64,000 nt of DNA from Chloranthus sessilifolius (lineage: Eukaryota; Streptophyta; Magnoliopsida; Chloranthales; Chloranthaceae), in the NCBI GenBank assembly GCA_021018995.1, contig CM037589.1, forward strand, positions 8,943,001 through 9,007,000. Reading direction: 5' to 3'. The stretch's first letter is position 1; each line of letters starts with the position of its first letter. The translations under genes were made by a program, and so were the position numbers. Below are positions 1 to 10,725 of the stretch, one piece after another. The notes beneath the pieces are model-generated. The model saw only the letters and a list, made by a program, of their open reading frames with translations, did no database searches and was not told the origin of the DNA.

Positions 1-628
1 TTAGTCGCTCATCCTTGGTGTGCAATCTCGTTGTAAACTCGAAGCCATTCTCTTGAATATGTACTTTTTATTTATCACAAAAATCTCTTTACAATGCTTT
101 GGTTCTTAGGTACAAACTAAGTTCCAAAAATTATAAGAAAAATAATTATAAAAACCTAAATACAATCTACTGAGAGAAGAAGAAAACTAAAGGAAAAGAG
201 GGAACAGAACAAGAGCCAAAAAGCCAACCCATAATCCTAAGCCATAGCTTTATTTTTATAGGAGCTGACAAGATAATTTCCATAATACTCTCAATCGATT
301 GAGAATTTGAATTTGAATTTGAAGTGGAGGGAAAAAACTGTCCTTTTTGTCAATCGATTGAGAATTTGTTCTTAATCGATTGACACATAGGTGTAAGGTC
401 TTCCTTCTTCTGATGGATGCTAGGTCAATCACTTATTTTCACGGATTTTGATGTTTTTGTTGACCTCTTGGTCAACTGTTCTTGTGTAACCTTTAATTAT
501 TTTTTTTTATGCTCTTTGAAGATCCAATGATTAGAAATACCTGCAACCACTAAAACTATATAACAACCATCAGATAGCTAAATGTAGGAATTAAGGTTCG
601 AAATATAGTTACATTTTGACACCGATCA
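1..628. repeat. Diverged LTR-like sequence with ATCGAT palindromes
   Basis: No coding sequence is visible. Three near-identical palindromes of the form TCAATCGATTGA lie at 291-302, 350-361 and 372-383 (the last begins TT). The last two are 22 bp apart. The final 60 bases (around CAGATAGCTAAATGTAGG) loosely resemble the end of the Athila-like LTRs at 12556 and 24817. I infer a diverged LTR fragment; the left boundary lies outside the window. Confidence 0.4.
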
Positions 629-1062
629 ACACCCCTGTTGACGAGTTCTACCCATAGCTTGGGTATTAGGTTTGTATTTGGGTCCTATATATTATTTTGG
701 ATTATCCGTGTGCCTGGTGGCCACTTTTCTGTATTTATTTACTGTAGTTGTTTAATTATAGTTGTATACATTCTATATGAACCACTATTGAGAACCATTA
801 TTTTGGGTGATGGATGTCCATCACCAGTAGTTCTTCTTGATCCTTTTTTAAGGATGTATGTTCTTTTGATTTACATATATGCATTATTTATTCTCTTTTC
901 TTTCTTTTTGAGCCTTATATGATGATTCGATCTGCCACTACTGGACAGTGTCTGCTCTAATTTTTGCTAGACGAGCAGACACTCTTTGATTTGTTCCAGG
1001 GATCATCCAAAGCATGATCCTGATGACACGGGTTTCTGAGAGCGAAAATCCGGGTTGTCACA
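629..1062 (+). repeat. 3' end fragment of a Tekay-like LTR
   Basis: This stretch aligns closely with the last 430 bases of the LTRs ending at 10520 and 28632. It includes the text around CACCCCTGTTGACGAG, GTGCCTGGTGGCCAC and the terminal GGGTTGTCACA. Only the 3' end is present, joined directly to unrelated sequence at 628, so it is a truncated copy. The apparent reading frame across it is a by-product of the LTR sequence and not a gene. Confidence 0.8.
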
Positions 1063-1303
1063 GTTTTTTTTTGTTAAAATGTATAAACGCTATCCTTGTG
1101 CCTGAGAGGGTCCAATTAATATACTAAGAAGCACCCAAGCATCGCTATGGAGATTATTTTTTGTCATAATCTTTCCCACAATAGATATTAATACCATGAG
1201 CCACTTATCTCTTTAGTCTGATGTTTATTCCATGTGGCACCCATATAGCTTCAAAAGCACAATTTAAACCATGCATGGCTAAGAGATCAGCTGTCTCATT
1301 AGC

Positions 1304-1416
1304 TAGGTATCAAAAATTGACCTATACCGATACCGATATGTATCAGTTTCTTGACAAACAGAGCTATCGGTCTCATACGTTTTGGGTATCGGCTGATACA
1401 TCTCAGTTTCGGTCGA

Positions 1417-1479
<63 letters not shown>

Positions 1480-1532
1480 TAGGCCGATACAACATCGGTC
1501 ATCAGCAAACCGATACCGATTTTGATACCTTG
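1304..1532. mobile_element. Small TIR element (MULE-like MITE) with GATACCGATA palindromes
   Basis: The element is flanked by the exact 9-bp direct repeat CTCATTAGC at 1295-1303 and 1533-1541. Its ends are inverted copies of AGGTATCAAAA. The interior is made of variants of CGATACCGATA/TATCGG and a (TA)n run. A 9-bp target duplication is characteristic of Mutator-like elements, so I assign it there tentatively. It interrupts the RNase H frame between the codons for DANE and TADLL. A related sequence lies at 62610-62874. Confidence 0.75.
1422..1474. repeat. (TA)n microsatellite
   Basis: Uninterrupted TA dinucleotide run inside the small TIR element. It produces false reading frames of alternating Ile and Tyr on both strands. 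Confidence 0.95.
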
Positions 1533-1875
1533 CTCATTAGCATCTCTCCGGATATGTCTATAGGTAACATAAGAGAATTCCCTAGTAATCTTTCTTGCAT
1601 TACTAATAATGAGGTTGATCTCCGACCAATCATCACCACTAGAAAGCAATGATATAATACTCTTTGAAGTGGAGAGAACCCCATAATAACCCGTCATTGC
1701 TTCACTGTAGATAGCAGTGCGACCTGCTAAGGCTTTTGCACCAAGCATCTCTCCCGTTACATTTCGAGCTACGACTCCAATACCAACTTTCTTCGTATTT
1801 TAACCCCAAGCACTGTCAACATTAATTTTTACATCAGAACCCGTAGGGAGGCTACCAATGTTAAGTATTGGGGAC

Positions 1876-4076
1876 AGATCGGTTAGAATTCAGCTTTGTA
1901 TTCACCTCTAGAAAATAGAAGTCCACAAAAATAAGTAAGAAAATTGCAAACAACAACTAGGTTTTGTGCACGCAAAGTACAAACGACTGATGTGGCGTGA
2001 CATGACTATCTGCCCTGACTTGCGTTGCTTGGGCCCCACTACACTTGCAGCCAATTGCGCCATGAGTGACATCACATCAGCAGTATGCTCTTTGCATGCA
2101 CAAAACCTGTCTACCATATAACACAATCCAAATAAATATTGCCTTTTTTGCACTTCTTCTAATTTTTGTGACGGGCTGGTCTTTGGCAAAAGGCCATGCA
2201 TAAGCCTTCCACAAGCTGGGGCCAGACTTTAGCGAAGTTCAAATCCATCAGGCTGGGCTTGAGTTTACCCTAATCTGGGCCAAGCTCGACCCATTGCACC
2301 CTTATCACAACCTCTCAGGCATACTTTTTAGCCATGTGGTACCAATTAGGCATATTTTTCGCAAACTTTGTCTAAGTGATTAGCTATCATGTAAACTTCA
2401 CTTAGCCAAAACTTATACCTAAGGATCGATACCGTCTAATCTAAGCATTTCAATATAGACCCTAGTACTCTACATTAAGCTTATTGGAGGGCTTATATTA
2501 AGAAGCACTCATCAAATGGTTAGTATCTTTTGAAAGGCACACCAAATGTCACTGTGCATGTTGCAACTTGGACGTCTTAAATTGATCAATAATGACTTAC
2601 AATTTAGTTTAATCGGCTGCCTTTGCAAATCAAAGCATGTATCAAATTTTCAGTTTGGTCGAATGGCCAGATGCGATTAGAAGAGCTGGTATATGGTAAC
2701 TGACCCGCTCCCAATCTAAATTTGAAACAAATCATGTGATGTGGAGGATTCTATCACCCCTTAAATCACATGACTAGGAAATTGTTTTCTTATACAATCT
2801 TCAGCCATCAGATTTTCAGATCAGTGACTTGTTTCATATCGGAATCGGTCGGTCACCAGTTTACCATGTACGAGCTCTAAGTAGAATTATAAGAGCCAAT
2901 TAAAATAGGAAATGATCCAGATTAAGATGCAGCCTAGCGGCCCTAGCCACATGGCCCGAGTGATGATCACTAACCACGTTTACTGTACAAACGTGTGTCC
3001 CATGCGGTTGTCAAACTTTTCCGGGGAACCTCCTTTGAATCCTTAATTATGAATCATGATTCTCACTTATACGGCCATACCACGTTCCATTGCTTTCCTT
3101 TGCTCCGTAAACATGTTAACATAATATGAGTTAAAAAGGGTGGTGTGTTACTACTAACGAAAAATCTATTGATTGATTTAAATAATAAAATGGAGACTAT
3201 TTTTTATCCCAATCTTTCTGACAATATATATATATACTTATCCTTTTAAAGTTATAAATAAATTTTCTTTTAATTAAATATAACTTGCTTAAATGTCTTG
3301 AGATTAATCATTGTTCGTTATAATTATGGTGCAACCGCTGTCCGTTATAATCATTGTGCAACAAACTAAAATGAAATATTTGAATAAAAGCATTATATGA
3401 GTCTCTATAATGTTAATATAATTATTTAATTAAAATTTTAACTTCTTCAAACTTTTATTAGGAATAAAAAAATCCCAAGCGTAATCAAATTTTATTAGAA
3501 ACAATAGTCCAACCAAATTTATTAGAAAATAACAATTGAAAAAAGCCCGAAAAAAACACTCAAGCCCAGCTTGGCCCGATAGGGGCTTGGCTTGAGCTGA
3601 GTACGTCGTAGCCTGGGTTAGGGCTGGGATGAAAAATTTGGGAACCCGGCCCAGATAGGTTAGGGCCTGATTGAACCCCAGCCCTGCCCTAATCCGGCCC
3701 ATTGAGAGCCCTACATACAAGTACGAGTTCTATACACTTTGGACACTAGGTCAGATTTCAAAGAGTTTTGTAAATGTGACTCATACTAAAATAATATATA
3801 AAAAAGGATTTTTTACCTTCCGGTGTCTCGAAGTATCAGGTAGGGTTTGAAGTCTGAATGACCGGATATGACCCAGCAAGGTCCGAGACCCTCAAGGTTT
3901 TCAGTTTTGAGGTGTTAAGAGACGTGCCCTTGTTATATCTGTGAAAAAAATTCGACATGTGCTTAAATTCAAATTACGTGAAAATATGAGTTAGGCAAAA
4001 ATGTCTTTGGGTTTCATGAGACCAATCAGTTGGTCCTATATGATATCAATCGAGTGGTCTCATATGAGACTAATCA
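1876..4076. other. Intergenic stretch without recognisable gene
   Basis: I see no coding region with family resemblance. Two short patches rich in GGGCT/GGCCC words (about 2165-2320 and 3545-3715) read like degenerate non-autonomous elements of plant type, but I could not define their ends. The rest is AT-rich single-copy-looking sequence with a short TATATA run near 3225. Confidence 0.5.
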
Positions 4077-4092
4077 AGAGTCAGTCACATAT

Positions 4093-4302
4093 AACCTTAA
4101 GGGGTTAGGTGAGCTGGCCAGGTACCCGATTCAAAAAGCATGAGAGCTGAGTTCGAATCCCCTCCCCCCTTGAGGCCACCCTAAGAATTTATATCTTGTG
4201 CTGCCCTGACATGTGCTAAATTTGGGATGCGCATATACCCTTAGGATTAGGCGGGCTCTCTAAGAGGCCCGAATACCCAGGTTATCAAAAAAAAAAAAAA
4301 AA
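4093..4302 (+). mobile_element. tRNA-derived SINE, copy 1
   Basis: A 210-bp element ending in a poly(A) tract. An RNA polymerase III A-box-like motif (TAGGTGAGCTGG) lies at 4106-4117 and a B-box-like GTTCGAATCCC at 4151-4161, as in tRNA-derived SINEs. It is flanked by a near-perfect 16-bp direct repeat ending TCAGTCACATAT at 4077-4092 and 4303-4318, which is the expected target duplication of LINE-mediated retroposition. A second full copy lies at 32875-33085. Confidence 0.9.
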
Positions 4303-4318
4303 AGAATCAGTCACATAT

Positions 4319-5665
4319 GAGATTGATAGATCGGTCTCCTAGTGGACTGATAGGTCTCATAAGGGACCTAATGGAATTCTCATTTTTTCACTTAATTTGA
4401 ATTTAAGGGGATCACTGTTAAAAAAATTAGACCCTATTAAGTAAGTATGAAAAATATAGTTTTAGATTCTATCACTACAAGACAAAACGGATCATCACTA
4501 CAAGACAAAACCAACAAAATACTAGGAGACCTTTCGTTTTTGGACCTTTCGTTTCTGGTTTTTGGGTTTTGGGTTCTATCATTGCAAGGCAAAACCGACA
4601 AAGACCAGAAGACCTTTCATTTTTGCTTCCATCACTCCCTTTCGTCTCTTTCAAAGCCCTAAAAAACTCCCCTCTATTTGTAGCTTCGTCTCTTAAAAGT
4701 CCTAAAAGAGAAATTCGAAGGAGATAAAGAACTTGCACAGGTACAGAGATCAAATAAATGTTTATTTATTTTTTTGGTTTTTTTCTTTCTGGTTCGTAGT
4801 TTTTGATGCGTTGAGTTGAGGTTCCTGTTGACTGCTATCATTCTTTTCCTCTTTTAGTTATTTACTTTTTGTTTTTGGAAAGTTGGATTAGGGTTTGATA
4901 GTGTTTATATTCAAATTAGTGATATTTACTAATTTTAAAAAAAATAAAAAATGCTGATTTGTACTCTTTATAGAAGTTTTTCGGTCCAAATTTGGAAAAA
5001 CGTTTTTTTATAAGGTTTGGTACTGTGATTTTTTATTTTTATTTTTCTCTCCTTTGATTTGTTAATGCTAAATCAATTTTGCATGCCATTTAAAACAGTG
5101 GATTGACACAATATACTCTCATATAGAGTGCTACTATATTATGGCATTGGTCCCAAATAGAGTGCTATTTCTATTAATTTTGGGTTTTAAATTGTTACTA
5201 TTTTTCAGTTTGATTCAATTCAGTTTTATAATTATATTTTGTCTTTCCAAGCTTTTTTTTTTTTTTTTTTTTTTTTCAGGTTTTCAATTTTTTCTTGTAG
5301 AATCAGAGTCAGTTCAGTTTCAAATCAATTTCTATCCAGCCCAGAAGACCTTCCGTTTTTGGGTTCTTCTCTTCAAAGTGCAGGTATATTCGTTTCTCAA
5401 ATTTTCTCTTTATTGTTGTTTTTGGGTTTTTTTGCATATGAAATTTTTTTTTTATCTCCAATATTCATACCAGTTTTGTGTTTTTTGCATTTGAAATTTT
5501 GTCTTTATTTTTTTTTAAAGGTTTTTTTCATCTGAAATTTAATTGGGCTTTTGGGTTTTGGAGGTTGGGATGTTTATTTATTTTGTTTGATTGTTTATTT
5601 TTTTATATATTTATCTATGTTCTTTTAACACAAAAATGAAACAGCCAAAGGGGTTTTAACACAAA
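4319..5665. other. T-rich non-coding stretch
   Basis: Long poly-T and T-rich tracts (notably around 5250-5276) dominate. Apparent frames here encode runs of Phe and Leu and match no family I know. A CTTTCGTTTTTGG-like word recurs around 4536-4625, hinting at an old local duplication. Nothing further can be supported. Confidence 0.5.
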
Positions 5666-5669
5666 AGTG

Positions 5670-5890
5670 AAAGATTGAGATGAATCTGAAATTTTTACTC
5701 TCATTTTGTATGGAAGGCAAAATTTCAGCCGAAATTTCGGCCAAAATTCATATTATCAGCTGAAATGTCGGTTCAAAAGCACCGAAACAAAATCAAATCC
5801 GAAATTTTACGTCTCATTTTGTATGGAGGGCAAAATTTCGGCCGAAATGTCGAAATTGATATTATCGGCCAAAATTTCAATCTAACTATC
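5670..5890. repeat. GAAATTTCGGC-type palindromic repeat
   Basis: Two imperfect halves each contain CTCATTTTGTATGGA-GGCAAAATTTC followed by variants of the palindrome GAAATTTCGGCCGAAATTTC. The outer ends are weakly inverted (AGATTGA near the start, TCAATCT near the end). The motif matches the interior of the small TIR element at 59976-60158, so I treat it as a relative. No clear target duplication was found. Confidence 0.5.
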
Positions 5891-6624
5891 ACTTTTTATT
5901 TAATATTAATATAGGTTTTATAACTGACCAGAGTTTTGATGAAGATTGGGAACTTTGTGGTTGGTGATTCAGTATTCAGTAAAGGATGATGTTGTTTTAT
6001 ACATTAATTCTCAATTATTGCATTGGATTCAATTATTTAGTCTCTTTTTTGTTATTTAGATCTAAAGCTGATCTTTAATCAATCCTTAATGAAGATGATA
6101 TACGGTTTCTAGAGGTAAGCATCGTTTGAAATGCATAAAAAGGTGGATTTTTAATCAATTCTTATATTATATATTGACTAAATTGTTGTCATTGTTTGAT
6201 ATCATTGTTTGGTTTTTAGAGCTGACATAAATGAATTGTATGCTCATCCATCCAGGCTTTGGTTGATTGAACAGTTAAGTGCCCTTTATTCCACGAAGTA
6301 ACCAATGATGAAAATTAGATGTGCATCTAAACAGAAAGCGGTTCAAACAGGTTATAAATATTTCCTTGAAAACAAATTTTTTTCATGAATAACTTGTGAA
6401 TAATCAATATAAGTTAATAAATGAATACTTATTGTAATTATTTTTGTTCTCATTAGGATCTATATCTCATTCAATTATGGACTTTGACATTGTCAATTCA
6501 ATTATGGACTTTCGACTGATAACCGATACGGATCCCGATTTTGATAACTTGCATATATGTGTATGTGTATGTGCATGATGTATGTCAATGATCTGATTGG
6601 AGTTCAAAATATTGTTTCCATGCA
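5891..6624. other. Non-coding stretch before the FAB1 exon
   Basis: Nothing recognisable apart from a short ACCGATACGGATCCCGATTTTGATA patch at about 6518-6548, which matches the end of the GATACCGATA TIR elements. The last bases before 6625 (TTTCCATGCAG) look like an intron 3' splice site, so at least part of this stretch was probably intron in the source gene. Confidence 0.4.
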
Positions 6625-6931
6625 GGAGATTGATCACCTCAAGATGACTGTTGCAAAGATAGAGGCCCATCGGCCAAATGTTCTGCTTGTAGAAAGAAGC
6701 GTATCATCATATGCTCAAGAATATCTTCGGGCAAAAGAAATATCTTTAGTTCTCAATGTTAAAAGGCCACTATTGGAGCACATAGCCAGGTGTACTGGAG
6801 CTCATATCGTTTCATCAGTTGATAATCTTACATTTGCACGATTGGGTCACTATGAGATGTTCCGGTTAGAAAAGTTTTCTGAAGGATCTGGATTTATCGA
6901 TCAGCCCAACAAGAGTCCTCTAGAACCTTGA
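6625..6931 (+). pseudogene. FAB1: Exon fragment of FAB1/PIKfyve-type 1-phosphatidylinositol-3-phosphate 5-kinase
   Basis: The translation from GAG at 6625 runs EIDHLKM, then HRPNVLLVERSVSSYAQEYL, KEISLVLNVKRPLLEHIARC and ARLGHYEMFRLEKF. This is the chaperonin-like (CCT/TCP-1) domain that precedes the kinase domain in plant FAB1 proteins, which make PI(3,5)P2 on endosomes. The fragment begins right after an AG acceptor and ends at a TGA at 6929-6931, where the family continues with a GCPKPLG-type segment that is absent here. No neighbouring exon, FYVE domain or kinase domain is visible. It is therefore an isolated, intron-bounded exon copy. The surviving frame is clean, so the duplication may be fairly recent. 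The family call is firm; which paralogue it came from is not resolvable. Confidence 0.8.
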
Positions 6932-7475
6932 ATTTTTCAAAAATTGTCCAAGGCGTTTAGGGTGCACGGTAATGGCTTCTCCAATTTATGATTTGACATT
7001 GTTACATGCATGTGGAAGTTATCTCTCTAAAAGTTATAGGAAGATGTCATTTGCCTGCTCCATGGAATGGGATGGGATCCTTACAATGCAATATATTTGA
7101 ACTTCCAAATTAATGTCCTATAGAATTTATTAGCTTCATGAATGGCTGGGTGAATAAAATGGTAACTTTTAACATGCACATCAGGCAGTCGAAATTTGTT
7201 TAACTTGGAAGTTACCAAGCATTTTAGCCAAAAGCAACTGTCAAACTTTAATTTTGAGACAATTTGAAGACACTCCTTTTGTTCATTAAGTAATGAATCA
7301 GGGAAGAAAGAGTTTGAACACCAAGGGCAAAAGTCTTGTGTTAGATTTTCGACCTCTTGTTCCTTCCGAACCAAACAACTTTGGCCGTGGAGATTGTCTT
7401 TTCGAGTCTTACTATCTGTCAGCCTGTCCAAGTCTGCAATAAGATGTACTACACCATGGTCGGAGCCCTTCGTAA
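6932..7475. other. Non-coding stretch downstream of the FAB1 exon
   Basis: No recognised coding sequence. An open frame on the minus strand (7081-7536) encodes a 151-residue Cys/Lys-rich peptide with no family resemblance, and I do not call it. The region may be intron or flank copied together with the FAB1 exon. Confidence 0.35.
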
Positions 7476-7623
7476 GGTTACATTTCATATTCCTTTCATG
7501 TCCATGTCCTATCTTCAAGTCAGTCTCTTTGTGCAAGCATGTTAGACTATATCAAACACCAGGGGATAAGCTAACTGCAGCAGTGTCATGCATGACATGT
7601 TACGTCAATATAGCAAAGCTGCC
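7476..7623 (+). repeat. 148-bp duplicated flank, copy 1
   Basis: This block (GGTTACATTTCATATTCC to GCAAAGCTGCC) recurs at 28689-28835 with scattered substitutions and in the same orientation. The two copies now sit on either side of the 21-kb Tekay composite. Before that insertion they would have been about 50 bp apart, a short direct duplication that predates the retrotransposon. Confidence 0.8.
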
Positions 7624-7627
7624 CTTC

Positions 7628-10520
7628 TGTAATGACCATAAAATTTTTGAAACGTTCTGACTGCTTTGGTATTCGTGTTTGGCACAGAAATCGAGACTAA
7701 TTTAAAATTTTCATATTAATAATATTAATAGCTGGGTTATTAATCTGTGTGTGTGTGTGTGTGCGCGCGAAGTGATGCGTCACTTACGACACAAGTCTGG
7801 GATGCGATGGGCTTCATCGTAGAGTGTTATATACATGTGTGTTGTGTGTGTTCTAAACACTAGATAAATTTTTAGAAATGAAAATATCCAGGATATTTCC
7901 ATTAGTAGCTTATAAGAGAAGGAAGGTTAGGAATACCCAATCCCTCTTCTCTTTGTTCATGTTCTGAATTCTTGCCTACCAGCTATTACTAGAAAATTCC
8001 CTTTGTGAAACCAAGCTCGAGAAGCCCTAGATTTTTGATCCTCTGATTAAGAACGTAAGTGAATGGACGTGAGTACGTCAATCTGTTTGAGAGAGTAAAA
8101 CACACCTGTGTGTTAGCGCGGAGTTGTACCTTGGTTCGCTGGAGAACTTAAGCGGCAAACTTTCCAATTCGGATCCGAACCCTTGTGGACCTAGGATGCC
8201 GTGAAACAAGAAATAATCTTCAAAGAGGTGAGTTGATTTGGGTTTTAATATGAATGTGATGTCTTAAATGTGTGTGTGGGAGGCATAAATGATTCATGAT
8301 GGATCATAAAAGCTAGGGATTGATTTGGGTTTGAATTCAACAAGCCCAATTAATGACAGCTTAAATGTCATACCCGATCGATCAATTGAGAATTGATCGA
8401 TCAATCTGTAATCCGATCGATCAAACTTAGGAGTTGATCGATCAAATTTTGTAAAGACCCATTTGAAACAGAAGGGTGATTTTCTTAAGAAGTTAGAGCC
8501 CGATGTGTTCGATCGACCAAACTTGTGGTTTGATCAATCGAATTTGGAACTGATCAATCAACTTTAGAAATGACCGATTAAGTGTGAACTGATTGATCAA
8601 TTGAGAATTGATCGATCGAATGGTAAGATTGATCGATCAAATTTTATGAGGAGACTGTAGAACAGGAGGCCTGTTTTATAAAATTTCTAACTTTGAAAAT
8701 CCGATCGATCAATTGTGGGGATTGATCGATCAAATTAAGGAATTGATCGATCAATTAAAGGATTGATTGATCAAATCTGCCTCTATTATGTAATGAAGAA
8801 CTGATCGATCAATTGAAAATTAATCGATCGAACTGTAAAATTGATCGATCAAATCAGAGATTTGATCGATCAAATTTTATAAATACACTATGAAACAGGA
8901 GGTGTGTTTTTCTGAAATTTTGACCCGATCGATCAAACATGGGGATTAATCGATCGAATTGAAGATCCAATCGATTAATGAAGAGATTGATCGATCAAGG
9001 TTCCTCTATTTTGAAGGTGTGGAAATGCTAGTTTTGATCAATCAATTATGGGAATTGATCGATCAACTTGAGAATCCGATCGATCAATCATGGAGTTGAT
9101 CGATCAGATGTCTTTCGTTCAGGCTGTGTAGGTTTGAGGTATCCGATCGATCAATGAAGAGATTGATCGATCAGATGTGAACCCGATAGATCAAACAGAG
9201 GGATTGATCAATCGAGTTTCCCATGTTTCTGCTGTTTTGGGTTCTTGAGAATTTAAGGCTGGACTTTGTGCCAGTTACTGTTCTAACACTTCTGACACTT
9301 AGTGTACTATACGTATGATCTAGGTCAAGATTAGGACATCTTAGAAAGCTTTGGATTTGCTTAGAAAGATCTGTTCTGAGGTAGGGGAAACAACTTAACT
9401 TGTATCTAATTTTGACTGTATGGTTGTTCTGAGCATCTATATCTGTTTTCTTTAATTTTAAAAGGATTGTTATCTGTCTCTTCCATACATGTCATCATCA
9501 TTTACGCTATCTCGATTACGAGGTCTTATGTGTATTGATTTTAGGATACCTACGAAACCGGGATACACAGGATATCCGTGTATTTGATTTGTAAACCCTT
9601 AGCACAACTTGCTCTCCTTTGTAGAGACTTGATGTAATCATCTGAAATTATTCATTGAACGACGATGGTCGGAGTTACCCATTGGCACACATCTGGCTAC
9701 CACATGCTATATTCACGGGAGTTATTTAAGTAAATAGAATTTTAAGTCAATAACTACTGTATGCATGCATCTGACCACTCTGAAATTAAAGTCCGTTCTT
9801 ACACTGTTGTATCTTATCTGTTCATTAAAAGTTTTGCATTCTGATTATCTGTCTGCATCTGTTTATTTCTGTCTGCACTCTCTGACTTATTCATCTACTC
9901 AGAGTTATATTCTACAAGTCATGCTTTACGTTTTATATGCAAATTATTTGAGTTTCTTCTATTGAGCTTAGATGGTAGCTCACCCTGTTTATATATAATA
10001 GGTTCTGAGGTTAGAGTTCCCGACACAGAGAGTGATCTCGAGTATCAGCCAGAGCCGGAGGCTGAGGCAGAGGAGGAGGACACTGACACCCCTGCTAACG
10101 AGTTCGACCCGTAGCTTGGGTATTAGTTTTGTATTTGAGTCCTGTATATATATTTTGGATTATCCGTGTGCCTGGTGGCCACTTTTCTCTATTTATTTAC
10201 TGTAGTTGTTTATTTATAGATGTATACATTCTATATGAACCACTATTGGGAACCATTGTTTTGAGTGATGAATGTCCATCACCAGTGGTTCTTCTTGGTT
10301 CTTTTTTGAGGATGTATATTCTTTTGGTTTACTTATATGCATTATTTATTCTCTTTCATTTCTTTTTAAGCCTTATATGATGACTCGATCTACCACTACT
10401 GGACAGTGTCTACTCTTATTTTCGCTAGACGAGCAGACACTCTTTGATTTGTTTTGGGGATCATCTAGGGTATGATCCTGATGGCACGGGTTTTCGGGTG
10501 CCGAAATTCGGGCTGTCATA
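7628..10520 (+). repeat. 5' LTR of the Tekay-like element
   Basis: It begins TGTAATGACC and ends GGCTGTCATA; the canonical terminal CA has become TA. It aligns along its whole length with 25728-28632. A (TG)n run at 7748-7763 is much shorter in the 3' LTR. It carries the GATCGATC array at 8384-9215. The LTR would contain the promoter and polyadenylation signals, but I cannot place them confidently. Confidence 0.9.
8384..9215. repeat. GATCGATC palindrome array in the 5' LTR
   Basis: By eye I count about 19 exact GATCGATC octamers and roughly a dozen one-mismatch versions within about 830 bp. Each is usually embedded in the longer palindrome TTGATCGATCAA. Successive centres are mostly 19-22 bp apart within clusters; clusters are separated by 50-70 bp of ordinary sequence. 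The spacers between palindromes differ from each other, so this is not a simple tandem repeat. The same array occurs in the 3' LTR at 26460-27310. Confidence 0.9.
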
Positions 10521-10522
10521 GT

Positions 10523-10540
10523 TGGTATCATAGCATAGGC
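10523..10540 (+). promoter_or_regulatory. Primer binding site (initiator tRNA-Met)
   Basis: TGGTATCATAGC lies 2 bp after the 5' LTR and matches the plant met-tRNA primer site TGGTATCAGAGC with one substitution. It fixes the end of the LTR and the direction of the element. Confidence 0.85.
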
Positions 10541-10725
10541 TTTAGGTTGAACCACGGGTTCAAGTTGGATTGTTTTTACAATCTTTGTACTAATCAATGT
10601 TATTATTTTTACAATGACAGACCAGTATAGGCCCAAGGTTCAGAGGTGGACGCAGTGGAGGAAGAGAAGGAAAGAGAGAAGTCCCACAACGAGAGATTCT
10701 CGATGTTACTGGAAAATCTAGGGGA

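Larger units (their letters stand above)
1205..1875 (-). pseudogene. Decayed RNase H-like (RVT_3) domain
   Basis: Read on the minus strand, the sequence gives a plant type-1 RNase H-like domain as found in LINE-derived proteins. It starts with a strand bearing the first catalytic Asp (VKINVDSAWG), then an ExK-like helix region, a block ending DDWSEINLIISNARK and the YRHIRRDANE motif. The continuation, ANETADLLAMHGL, resumes after the element at 1304-1532 and runs to a TAA at 1205-1207. There is an in-frame stop just after the first Asp motif near 1800. The family normally nicks the RNA strand of RNA:DNA hybrids; this copy is broken and I infer it is non-functional. No reverse transcriptase sequence is visible next to it. 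Confidence 0.7.

Noticed and set aside
1299-1748. 149-residue minus-strand frame as one gene
   Set aside because: It joins a real RNase H piece to a (TA)n run of Ile-Tyr inside the inserted element. The biological frame is the RNase H with the element removed.
5141-5535. Overlapping frames of 117 and 98 residues
   Set aside because: Phe/Leu-rich translation of poly-T tracts. No family resemblance and no supporting signals.
7081-7536. 151-residue minus-strand frame near the FAB1 exon
   Set aside because: No recognisable motif, and it overlaps the duplicated flank at 7476. I could not support it as a gene.
8384-9215. Regularly spaced palindromes as a CRISPR array
   Set aside because: The repeated core is only 8-14 bp, spacers are about 8-13 bp, units are degenerate, and the context is a plant LTR. 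It has none of the repeat/spacer lengths or neighbours of CRISPR.
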